Shown here one piece after another: positions 25,738 through 33,451 of a DNA stretch of 64,000 nt. Both the position numbers and the translations under genes were made by a program. Source of the stretch: JAFGOG01 sp034429215 (lineage in GTDB: Bacteria > Chloroflexota > Anaerolineae > JAAYZQ01); contig DAOUGI010000097.1 in assembly GCA_034429215.1 (NCBI GenBank), positions 98,619 to 162,618 on the forward strand. The letters are read 5' to 3'. Each line of letters opens with the position of its first letter. Position 1 is the stretch's first letter. The notes under the pieces are model-generated. The model was not told the origin of the DNA. It saw only the letters and a program-made list of their open reading frames with translations, and searched no databases.

Positions 25738-26682
25738 TTGGCTGAAAAGGTAATCATCATCGGCAGTGGGCCTGCCGGGTACACGGCGGCGATCTATACC
25801 GCCCGGGCGCAGTTGCAGCCGTTGGTGATCGCCGGACCGGCAGTCGGCGGCCAGGTGGCCACCAGCAACGAGGTGGGCAACTATCCCGGCTTTCCTGAAG
25901 ATATCAACGGCATGGAGCTGGCACAGTTGATGCAGAAACAGGCCGAACGGTTTGGCGCCCGGTTCGAGATAGACATAGTGACAGCGGTCGATCTGGCGGC
26001 GCGTCCGTTCAAGATCACCACCTATGGCGGGGAGTATGAGACGCTGGCCCTGATCGTAGCCACCGGCGGCTCGCCGCGCAAGCTGGGGGTGCCCGGCGAG
26101 GCCGAGTTTTCCGGGCGCGGCGTGTCCTACTGCGCCACGTGCGACGGCTTTTTCTACACCGGCAGGGAGATTGTCATGGTCGGCGGCGGCGATGCCGCCA
26201 TCGAGGAGGCGCTGTACCTGACCCGCTTTGCCTCTCGGGTGCGGGTCATCCACCGCCGCGACCAGCTGCGCGCGGAAAAGCTGATCCAAGAGCGCGCCTT
26301 TAACAACGAAAGGATCAGCTTTGTGTGGAACTCGGTTGTGACCGAGATTGTGGGCGAGAACACAGTGACAGGGGTCAAGGTGCGCAACGTGCTGACCGGT
26401 GACGAAGAGCTGATCCCAACCCAAGGTGTTTTCGCCGCCATCGGATGGGTGCCCAACACCGGCTTTTTGGCCGGTCAGTTGGCGCTGCATGACAATGGCT
26501 ACATCGTAGCCGACGAGGACGGCCGCACCAGTGTCGAAGGGGTATGGGCTGCCGGCGACGTGTGTGACTGGATCTATCGCCAGATCGCGACGTCGGTTGG
26601 GGCAGGCGCCAAGGCTGGCATCCAGGCAGAAATGTACATCGCCCGGCTGGAAGACCGGGCCAATCCGCCCAGGAAAGAATAG
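25738..26682 (+). CDS. trxB: Thioredoxin reductase
   Basis: The enzyme reduces thioredoxin with NADPH through FAD and a redox disulfide. The 314-residue product has FAD-binding GSGPAGYTAAIYTARA, the redox-active CATC (Cys132, Cys135), NADPH-binding GGGDAAIEEALYLTRFA, and the C-terminal GVWAAGDVCDWIYRQI FAD motif. The TTG start at 25738 was chosen because the promoter lies at 25674-25702 and an AGCGAGG site sits 7 bp upstream; earlier in-frame codons overlap the promoter and terminator. A small DUF1858 redox-disulfide protein gene follows within 35 bp. Confidence 0.93.
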   Translation: MAEKVIIIGSGPAGYTAAIYTARAQLQPLVIAGPAVGGQVATSNEVGNYPGFPEDINGMELAQLMQKQAERFGARFEIDIVTAVDLAARPFKITTYGGEYETLALIVATGGSPRKLGVPGEAEFSGRGVSYCATCDGFFYTGREIVMVGGGDAAIEEALYLTRFASRVRVIHRRDQLRAEKLIQERAFNNERISFVWNSVVTEIVGENTVTGVKVRNVLTGDEELIPTQGVFAAIGWVPNTGFLAGQLALHDNGYIVADEDGRTSVEGVWAAGDVCDWIYRQIATSVGAGAKAGIQAEMYIARLEDRANPPRKE

Positions 26683-26716
26683 AAGACTAGTTCAAACCTA
26701 TTGAAGGAGATACCAC

Positions 26717-26929
26717 GTGGAACAAACGATTACCAAAGAGATGACTATCGCCGAAGTAGTGCAGAAATACCCCCAGACGGTCGAGGTTTTTCTGCGCCAT
26801 GGGCTGATGTGCTTTGGCTGTGCCATCGCCCGCTTTGAGAATATCGAGCAGGGCGCCGTGGCGCACGGGATCGACGTCCCGGCGCTGGTCACAGATCTGA
26901 ACGCGGCGGTGCCCCAGTCGAACAACTAG
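26717..26929 (+). CDS. DUF1858 redox-disulfide domain protein
   Basis: The 70-residue protein consists of one domain: an N-terminal ITKEMTIAEVVQKYPQTVEVF helix followed by GLMCFGCAIA, whose CxxC gives the family name (DUF1858, 'hybrid cluster protein-associated redox disulfide domain'). The GTG start follows AAGGAGA. Its position directly after thioredoxin reductase suggests a small disulfide partner in the same redox pathway; this is inference, as the family has no fixed role. Confidence 0.88.
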   Translation: MEQTITKEMTIAEVVQKYPQTVEVFLRHGLMCFGCAIARFENIEQGAVAHGIDVPALVTDLNAAVPQSNN

Positions 26930-26943
26930 AGGCAGCTTAACCT

Positions 26944-26978
26944 GTTGCGTGTTCCGGGTAGATGACGGAACACGCAAC
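26944..26978 (+). other. Perfect intercistronic stem-loop
   Basis: GTTGCGTGTTCCG (26944-26956) pairs perfectly over 13 bp with CGGAACACGCAAC (26966-26978) around a 9-nt loop. Only two T residues follow, so termination would be weak. It may act as a processing or stability element before the alcohol dehydrogenase ribosome site. Confidence 0.7.
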
Positions 26979-27004
26979 TTGCATCTCAAGGAGGAGATAA
27001 GAGG

Positions 27005-28162
27005 ATGTGGCTTTTCAAGAGCCCCGAGATCGTTTATGGTGAGGGTGCGCTGGACACGCTGGAGCAGGTGAGCGGTCAGCGCGCCTTTATCGTCACCGAC
27101 GCCACTATGGTCAAGCTCGGTTTTGCCGAGCGGGTCGCCGGTTACTTTCACCGGGCAGGCATCGAAACCCGGATCTTTGCCGAGGTGGAGCCCAACCCCA
27201 CCTTCAAGGTGGTGCTCAAGGGCAAGGAGCTGTGCATTGCGTTCCAGCCCGACTGGGTGGTGGGTCTGGGTGGCGGTTCGGCCATGGACGCCGCCAAGGC
27301 GATCTATGTGCTGTACGAACGGCCCGACATGGAGGTCGAGGAGATCAACCCATTGGTCCCGCTTGGGCTGGGCAAAAAAGCACGGCTGATGGCCATCCCT
27401 ACCACGTCAGGCACAGGGGCAGAAACGACGTGGGTGGTGGTGCTGACCGACCAGGAAGCCCATAAAAAGACGGTGCTCGGCTCGCGGGAGAATGTGCCCC
27501 ACCTGGCGATTGTGGATCCCAGCTTCACCATGGGTCTGCCCCGGCAGATCACAGCCGACACGGGCATGGATGTGCTGACGCATGCCGTGGAGGGGTACAC
27601 CAGCCTGTGGATCAATGACTTTTCCGATGGGCTGTGCCTGGCGGCCATTCGTTTGGCGTTCAACTATTTGCCCCGGGCCTGGGTCGATGGGCAGGACGCC
27701 GAGGCACGTGAAAAGATGCACAATGCCGCTACGATTGCCGGTCTGGGTTTTGGCAACTCGAACGCGGCGTTGGCTCACGCCATGGGCCATCCGATGAGCC
27801 CGGCGCTCGCCGTGCCCCATGGGCGGGCGGTCGGCCTGTTTTTGCCCTACACCATCCAGTTTACGGCCGGGTGCATGGGCGCTCGCTATGCCGAGATTGC
27901 CCGCTTTATGGGGCTGCCGGCCGGCAGCAACGAAGAGGGGACGGCCAGCCTGGTACAGGCAGTGCGCGACCTGGCCGGCCAGATCGGTCAGCCACTGACC
28001 GTGGCCGACCTCGGGATCCCACGTGAGGCGTTCGAGGCAGCGCTGCCCAAGATGGTAGAAGATGGGATGATCGATACCACCACCTGCGCCCGCTGCCCCG
28101 ACGAAGAGGAAATGGAAAAACTGTACCGGTATGCGTACGAAGGCAAGACAGTCGATTTCTAG
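27005..28162 (+). CDS. Iron-containing alcohol dehydrogenase
   Basis: The 385-residue protein belongs to the Fe-ADH family (group III). It has the nucleotide-binding GGGSAMDAAKAIYV, the TTSGTGAE motif, and the metal-binding residues in TGMDVLTHAVEGY and HAMGHPMSPALAVPHGRAVG (Asp and three His). It oxidises alcohols or reduces aldehydes with NAD(P)H; the ligand set indicates an active enzyme. AAGGAGGAG precedes the ATG. The AOR gene starts 15 bp downstream, so aldehyde is the probable shared intermediate. Confidence 0.92.
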   Translation: MWLFKSPEIVYGEGALDTLEQVSGQRAFIVTDATMVKLGFAERVAGYFHRAGIETRIFAEVEPNPTFKVVLKGKELCIAFQPDWVVGLGGGSAMDAAKAIYVLYERPDMEVEEINPLVPLGLGKKARLMAIPTTSGTGAETTWVVVLTDQEAHKKTVLGSRENVPHLAIVDPSFTMGLPRQITADTGMDVLTHAVEGYTSLWINDFSDGLCLAAIRLAFNYLPRAWVDGQDAEAREKMHNAATIAGLGFGNSNAALAHAMGHPMSPALAVPHGRAVGLFLPYTIQFTAGCMGARYAEIARFMGLPAGSNEEGTASLVQAVRDLAGQIGQPLTVADLGIPREAFEAALPKMVEDGMIDTTTCARCPDEEEMEKLYRYAYEGKTVDF

Positions 28163-28177
28163 ATCTCAAGGGGAACA

Positions 28178-30022
28178 ATGATGAGCGGCTACATGGGAAA
28201 ATTGCTGATCGTCGATCTGACCAGCGGCCGGCTAAAGGACGAGCCCTTGAATCGGTCGTGGGCGCGCGACTTGGTCGGCGGGGCGGGATATGCGGCCCGT
28301 TACCTTTACGACGAATTGGATCCCAGCACAGATCCCCTGGGGCCCAACAACCCGCTGATGTTCATGACCGGCCCGTTGGTGGGTACCCGAGCGCCGTCGT
28401 GCGGACGGCACGAAGTGTGCGCCCTGTCGCCACAGACCGGCCTGTGGGGTGAATCAAACTCGGGCGGTTTCTGGGGCGCAGAGCTGAAATTCTCCGGCTA
28501 TGACGGCATCGTCATCCGCGGACAGTCGTCCAAGCCGGTGTGGCTGTCGATCGTAGAGGGGCAGCCCCCGGCGCTGCACGACGCCGGTCATCTGTGGGGA
28601 CTGGACTGTTACGAGACGCAGCAGCATCTGCGCGACGAGCTGGGCGATCAGAAGGCGCGGGTAGCGAGCATCGGCCCGGCGGGCGAGAGGATGGTGCTGT
28701 ACGCCGCGATCATGAACGACCATGGCCGAGCGGCAGGCCGGACCGGCATGGGCGCGGTAATGGGCTCGAAAAGGCTTAAGGCTATTGCCGTGCGTGGCAA
28801 GCAGCGTGTGCCGCTGGCCGACAAAGAAGGATTTAGCCAGGCAGTCAAAGAAGCGGTCCAGATCCTCAAAGAAGATGTAGCCACCGAGGTCTATCATCAG
28901 ATGGGCACGGCTTCGTACGTCGACATGGCGTTGATGTGGGGCGACATCCCGATCCAGTACTGGACCAAGAGCAAGTTCGACGAGGCTACCAATCTGAGCG
29001 GACCAACGATGGTCGAGACGATCCTGACCAGGTCGGTGCCGTGCTATGGCTGCCTAGTGGGCTGCGGCCGGGAGGTGTCGCTGAAAGATACCCCCTACGG
29101 CGTAAAAGTGGTCGACGGGCCAGAGTACGAGTCGGTCGCGCTGCTCGGCTCGTCGCTGCGGATCAGCGACCTGCCGGGCGTGGCCTATGCCAACCACCTG
29201 TGCAACCGCTATGGCATGGACACGATCAGCGCCGGTGCGGCCATCAGCCTGGCCTATCTGCTCCACGACCGGGGGTTCATCACCGCCGCCGACACCGGCG
29301 GGATGCCTCTGCAATGGGGTGACGTCGAAACGGTTCACATCCTGCTGGAGATGATCGCCAAGCGAGAAGGGTTCGGCGACGTGCTGGCAGAGGGTGCCAA
29401 GCGGATGGCGGCCCGCTATGGAGCCGAGGACCTGGCGATCCAGGTCAACGGCCTGGATCTGCCGGCCCACGATCCACGGGCCAATATGAGTATGGGCCTG
29501 GTCTATGCCACGTCGCCGCGCGGGGCGTGTCACATGCAGGGCGACATGTACGCTGTAGACATGGGGTTGAATATCCCCGAAGTAGGCATACTGCCCGGCG
29601 ACCGGCTCAAGTCGCGAGGCAAAGCTGCCGTCGTCGCCCGGATCCAGGATTGGCGGTCGTTGTACGGCAGCATCATCATGTGCAACTTTGCCAATCCAAC
29701 GGCGCCGGTGTTGGCCCAGATGCTCTCGGCAGCCACCGGGCAGCAGGCAGACGCTGTGGCGTGGTGCCAGACAGGGGAGCGGATTTTTAACCTGAAGCGG
29801 GCTTTTAACAACCGGCTCGGCCTGCGGCGGGGCAACGACCGGCTTCCCCAGGCGTTATCCATCCCCAAGCGGGATGGAACCAGGGGAAAGACGCCGGACA
29901 TGGACCGCTTGCTGCAGGAGTATTATACCTGCCGCCAATGGGACTGGCAGACCGGCAGGCCCAACCGGGAAAAGCTGGTCAACCTCGGGCTGGCCGACAT
30001 CGCCGAGGAGCTGTGGGGGTAG
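28178..30022 (+). CDS. Tungsten-type aldehyde:ferredoxin oxidoreductase (AOR)
   Basis: The 614-residue enzyme has the complete AOR layout: N-terminal domain starting GKLLIVDLTSGRL with RDLVGGAGYAARYL, the pterin-contacting GESNSGGFWGAELKFSGYDG, and the [4Fe-4S] ligands C289-x2-C292-x3-C296 (CYGCLVGC) with the distal Cys502 in IIMCNFANP. It oxidises aldehydes to acids with ferredoxin, or runs in reverse at low potential. It is placed 15 bp after the Fe-ADH and 34 bp before a patatin lipase, which supports acid-aldehyde-alcohol interconversion. Confidence 0.93.
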   Translation: MMSGYMGKLLIVDLTSGRLKDEPLNRSWARDLVGGAGYAARYLYDELDPSTDPLGPNNPLMFMTGPLVGTRAPSCGRHEVCALSPQTGLWGESNSGGFWGAELKFSGYDGIVIRGQSSKPVWLSIVEGQPPALHDAGHLWGLDCYETQQHLRDELGDQKARVASIGPAGERMVLYAAIMNDHGRAAGRTGMGAVMGSKRLKAIAVRGKQRVPLADKEGFSQAVKEAVQILKEDVATEVYHQMGTASYVDMALMWGDIPIQYWTKSKFDEATNLSGPTMVETILTRSVPCYGCLVGCGREVSLKDTPYGVKVVDGPEYESVALLGSSLRISDLPGVAYANHLCNRYGMDTISAGAAISLAYLLHDRGFITAADTGGMPLQWGDVETVHILLEMIAKREGFGDVLAEGAKRMAARYGAEDLAIQVNGLDLPAHDPRANMSMGLVYATSPRGACHMQGDMYAVDMGLNIPEVGILPGDRLKSRGKAAVVARIQDWRSLYGSIIMCNFANPTAPVLAQMLSAATGQQADAVAWCQTGERIFNLKRAFNNRLGLRRGNDRLPQALSIPKRDGTRGKTPDMDRLLQEYYTCRQWDWQTGRPNREKLVNLGLADIAEELWG

Positions 30023-30056
30023 AGCACACCTAAAAAGTCTGTTTCAGGAAGAAACT

Positions 30057-30839
30057 ATGGAGACTGGTCGAAAACGGGTCGGGCTGGCCTTGGGCGGCGG
30101 TGGGGCGCGAGGCGCGGGCCACGTCGGCGTGCTCGAGGTCCTGGACCGGGAAAAGGTGCCGGTCGACTGCATCGCCGGCGCCAGCGTTGGATCGCTGGTG
30201 GGCGCTGCTTACGCCGCCGGGATACGGGGACAACGCCTGGCAGAGCTGGCCCGGCAGACCAGATGGCGGAACGTGGCCCGGCTTGTCTGGCCGCGCGACG
30301 GCCTGGTCAGCTTTGCCCCGTTGGAGGGGTACCTGACAAGGATCGTGGGCGATGTCACCTTTGCCGATCTCGAGATCCCATTCGCCGCGCTGGCCGCCGA
30401 CGTGGCGACCGGCGAGCAGATAGTGCTGCGCACAGGCCGGGTAGCTCCGGCGGTACGGGCCAGTTGCTCGGTGCCCGGCATCGTCACTCCCCTCGATCTG
30501 GACGGACGCACGCTGGTCGACGGCGGCGTCGTGAATAACCTGCCGATCTCGGTCGTCCGCGCCATGGGCGCGGACGTGGTGATCGCCGTTTCCTTGTATC
30601 AAGCACCGGGCAAGCGCCCCAAAGGCTCCTTCGGCATTGTGGTGGCGGCCTTGGAACATATGCTTCTCCGCGCCGGTGACGACCCAGATAGCGCCGACCT
30701 GTGCATCAGCTTGCCGATGGCGGGGCTGGGCAGCGTACTGAAGCAATCGGCAGCGGAAAGTTCGATGGCGCTGGGCCGGCAAATGGCCGAAGAAGCGATG
30801 CCTCGGATCAAAGCACTGCTGGGTAGCACGATAGGGTGA
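30057..30839 (+). CDS. Patatin-like phospholipase
   Basis: The 260-residue protein has the patatin catalytic dyad and oxyanion hole: ALGGGGARGAGHVG (13-19 glycine-rich loop), the nucleophile elbow GASVGS with Ser43, and the dyad Asp155 in LVDGGVVNNLP. It is of the RssA/YchK-like short type. These enzymes release fatty acids from lipids. The start at 30057 is chosen because GGAAGAAACT precedes it and homology begins at METGRKRVG; the earlier in-frame region overlaps AOR. It sits between the AOR and the acyl-reductase-like fusion. Confidence 0.9.
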   Translation: METGRKRVGLALGGGGARGAGHVGVLEVLDREKVPVDCIAGASVGSLVGAAYAAGIRGQRLAELARQTRWRNVARLVWPRDGLVSFAPLEGYLTRIVGDVTFADLEIPFAALAADVATGEQIVLRTGRVAPAVRASCSVPGIVTPLDLDGRTLVDGGVVNNLPISVVRAMGADVVIAVSLYQAPGKRPKGSFGIVVAALEHMLLRAGDDPDSADLCISLPMAGLGSVLKQSAAESSMALGRQMAEEAMPRIKALLGSTIG

Positions 30840-30849
30840 TCGACCTTTC

Positions 30850-30877
30850 TTGACGTTCCGGCACACAATGCTATAAT
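30850..30877 (+). promoter_or_regulatory. Promoter of the acyl-reductase fusion gene
   Basis: TTGACG (30850-30855), 16 bp and a perfect TATAAT (30872-30877) with TGC before it. The GTG start at 30900 follows AAAGGG. Confidence 0.75.
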
Positions 30878-30899
30878 AGGCGCAGGTAAAGGGCCGATC

Positions 30900-32987
30900 G
30901 TGAAAGAAATCGTTAGCATCAGCCTGGGATCTGCCAGCCGCGATTACGAGCTGACCACCCGGATTTCGGGTGAAGAGTTTCACGTGCGGCGGGTGGGCAC
31001 CGGCGGCGACGCCAACCGCGCCCGCGAGCTGGCGGCACAGCTCGACGGGCAGGTGGACGCGATCGGGATAGGCGAGACGTGCCTGGAGTTCAGGGTAGGC
31101 CGCCGGACCTACGGCCATCCACAGGTGCAGCAGATCGCCGGCGCAGCCCGCACCACGCCGGTGGTGGACGGGGCGCACCTGAGGGAGACGCTGGAACGGT
31201 GGGCGATCGGCCGTGCGGCAGAGCAGCAGCCGGGCATTTTCAGCCAGAAGCGGGTTCTCGTCGTGTCGGGCATCGACCGGTGGGGGATGGCCGAGGCTTT
31301 GAGCTTCTATACACCGCACGTGTGGTTCGGCGATCCGATCTTTCAGTTGGGCCTGCCGTTTGCCCTCCATTCGCTCAAGCAGTTGGAAAAGTACGCCAGG
31401 CTGATGATGCCGGCGTTGTGCCGGGCGCACGACCGGGTGCTGTTTCCGGCCGGCGCCGATGAGGAGCCGCGAACACCACGAGGCGGCAGGTATTTCCAGC
31501 AGGCGGAGATTATCGCCGGCAATTATGCCTACATCCGCCGCTTTGCCCCCGACAATTTGCGCCACAAGGTAATCATCACCAACGACCTGACGGCTGCCGA
31601 TCTGGAAGAGATGCGGGCGCGAGGCGTCGAATCGGTCATCAACATCACCCTGGCGCCACCCACGGGATGCGCCCCGGTCGGCGTGGACGTGATGGAGGCG
31701 ATGCTGAGCACGCTCATGGGCCGGCGGCCGGCGGAGGTAACAAAGGACGATTACCTGAACCTGATAGCCCGCTGCGAGATGGAACCCCAGATCGTGACAC
31801 TGAACGCTCCGCGCCCGGCGGCCCGGTTCGCCTTTGTAATCCACCCGCTCAGCGCGGAAGACATCTTTCACCACCCGCTGCCCCAGCGCCTGCACTTTCT
31901 GCCCAAGCGGCTGATCGAGTGGGTCGCGGCTTACGTGTGGCCGCTGTACCTGTCGCGCATCACCGGCGTCCGCTCGCCGTCCACCGGGACGGAGGTGGAG
32001 GGAATTCTGATCACGCTGGGCGCCACGCCTCGGGAGCTGATGCGCCGCCAGCCGGGCTTTACCTACCGGCGGCTGATCATGGCCTCGCGGATGGCGCAGC
32101 GGAAGGGGGCCAAGATCATGGGCCTCGGCGCGTTTACCAAAGTGGTGGGCGACGCGGGGGTGACCCTGGCCCACAAAACCGACATTGCGATCACTACCGG
32201 CAACAGCTTGACCGCGGTGGCGGCGCTGGAGACGGCGAAGCAGGCTATGATCAAGATGGGCAATCAGGTGGACAGGGGTCGGGCGGTCATCATCGGAGCG
32301 ACGGGGTCGATCGGGACGGTGTGCTCGCGGCTGCTGGTCCAGGCGAGCCGCGACGTGGTGCTGGTGGCGCCGCGGCCGGAAAAGCTGATCCTCCTGAAGC
32401 GGATCATCGAGGCCGAGACCCCCGGCGCCCAGGTGACGATCGCCACCGATTCAGGTCCCTACCTATCAGGCGCGGACCTGGTAGTGACGACTACCACGGC
32501 CATGGGCCAGAAGGTGATCGACGTGCTCAAGCTCAAGCCGGGCTGCGTCGTGTGTGACATAGCCCGACCGCCCGACGTAAAGGAGGAAGACGCCCGGCTA
32601 CGCCCCGACGTGCTGGTTGTCGAGTCAAGCGGGGTGCTGTTGCCCGGCAAGCCCGATTTCGGGTTCGACATCGGACTGCCGCCGGGGGTGGCCTATGCCT
32701 GCCTGGCCGAAACGGCGCTGCTGGCGATGGAAGGCCGCTTTGAGAGCTTTACGCTCGGCCGCAACATCGAGATCGATCGGGTCAAAGAGATCTACCGGTT
32801 GTTCAAGAAGCACGGGCTGCAATTGGAGGGGCTGCACAGCTTTGGCCGGCCGATCGGCGACGAAGAGATCGCCCACAAGCGGGAGCTGGCCAAAGAGCTG
32901 GGCCGGCACCCGGGAAAGGTGCAGGCGCCGATCGACGAGGCCGGCGATCCCGACCGGGAGAAGGCTGAGCCCAGGCAAGGGTTGTAG
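30900..32987 (+). CDS. Fusion: 'quinate 5-dehydrogenase'-like N-domain plus acyl-ACP reductase-like C-domain
   Basis: The 695-residue protein joins two units. Residues about 1-285 match the family loosely named quinate 5-dehydrogenase (VSISLGSASRDYE, VDAIGIGETCLEF, VVDGAHLRETLER, DRWGMAEALSFY). Residues about 310-665 resemble cyanobacterial long-chain acyl-ACP reductase (AAR): AFVIHPLSAEDIF, the GAFTKVVGDAG segment, TGNSLTA, Rossmann GATGSIGTVCSRLL near residue 466, and YACLAETALLAMEG with Cys601 aligned to the catalytic cysteine of AAR (Cys294 as I recall). The predicted activity is reduction of acyl thioester to fatty aldehyde. GTG start after AAAGGG; own promoter. Confidence 0.75.
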   Translation: MKEIVSISLGSASRDYELTTRISGEEFHVRRVGTGGDANRARELAAQLDGQVDAIGIGETCLEFRVGRRTYGHPQVQQIAGAARTTPVVDGAHLRETLERWAIGRAAEQQPGIFSQKRVLVVSGIDRWGMAEALSFYTPHVWFGDPIFQLGLPFALHSLKQLEKYARLMMPALCRAHDRVLFPAGADEEPRTPRGGRYFQQAEIIAGNYAYIRRFAPDNLRHKVIITNDLTAADLEEMRARGVESVINITLAPPTGCAPVGVDVMEAMLSTLMGRRPAEVTKDDYLNLIARCEMEPQIVTLNAPRPAARFAFVIHPLSAEDIFHHPLPQRLHFLPKRLIEWVAAYVWPLYLSRITGVRSPSTGTEVEGILITLGATPRELMRRQPGFTYRRLIMASRMAQRKGAKIMGLGAFTKVVGDAGVTLAHKTDIAITTGNSLTAVAALETAKQAMIKMGNQVDRGRAVIIGATGSIGTVCSRLLVQASRDVVLVAPRPEKLILLKRIIEAETPGAQVTIATDSGPYLSGADLVVTTTTAMGQKVIDVLKLKPGCVVCDIARPPDVKEEDARLRPDVLVVESSGVLLPGKPDFGFDIGLPPGVAYACLAETALLAMEGRFESFTLGRNIEIDRVKEIYRLFKKHGLQLEGLHSFGRPIGDEEIAHKRELAKELGRHPGKVQAPIDEAGDPDREKAEPRQGL

Positions 32988-33073
32988 CGAACCGGGCTAT
33001 AACCGGCTATGGCTGCTGGCGCGACCAGCGCGGCCGGCCGTCGAGGGCGACGGCGGCGAAAACGGCCGGTTAC

Positions 33074-33445
33074 CTAGTTAGCCTGGCGCAAAGCGGTCCG
33101 CCTGATGAGGGCCAGCATAACATCCAGGTCAAAGGGCTTGTGAACGTAGGTCGTGATGGCAGGATGAGAGGCCATGACCTCAAACGTGGAGGTGCCATAG
33201 GCCGTCATGAGGATAATCGGCGTTTGGGGGTCCAGGAAGCGGATGGCCTCGGCCAGTTGCAGGCCGTTTACTCCCGGCAGGTAGAGATCGACGATAGCCA
33301 GGTCAAAGGGAGCAACGGCCAGCTTGTTCAACGCTTCCTTGGCCGACATGGCCGTCTCGACCGAATAGGCTTCGTCGAGAAGCACACTCCTCAGTGCGTG
33401 GCAGATGCCAGGCTCGTCGTCAACGACCAAGATCCGCTGGGTCAT
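33074..33445 (-). CDS. Stand-alone receiver-domain response regulator
   Basis: The 123-residue protein is a single REC domain with all key residues: VVDDEPG (Asp9/Asp10), phospho-acceptor Asp53 in IVDLYLPG, LMTAYG Thr and VHKPFD Lys. It has no output domain, so it acts by protein interaction (a CheY/Spo0F-like role). It is encoded 6 bp after the molybdenum hydroxylase on the same strand, an odd pairing that implies co-expression. Confidence 0.92.
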   Translation of the reverse strand: MTQRILVVDDEPGICHALRSVLLDEAYSVETAMSAKEALNKLAVAPFDLAIVDLYLPGVNGLQLAEAIRFLDPQTPIILMTAYGTSTFEVMASHPAITTYVHKPFDLDVMLALIRRTALRQAN

Positions 33446-33451
33446 GGTGAT

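Noticed and set aside
30900..31760. Annotation of the N-terminal domain as a true quinate dehydrogenase
   Set aside because: The name is carried by family annotation only; no shikimate-pathway genes are nearby and the fusion partner is an acyl-reductase-like domain.
30030..32174. 714-codon open frame on the minus strand
   Set aside because: It covers the patatin gene and the acyl-reductase fusion in antisense; both plus-strand genes have catalytic motifs.
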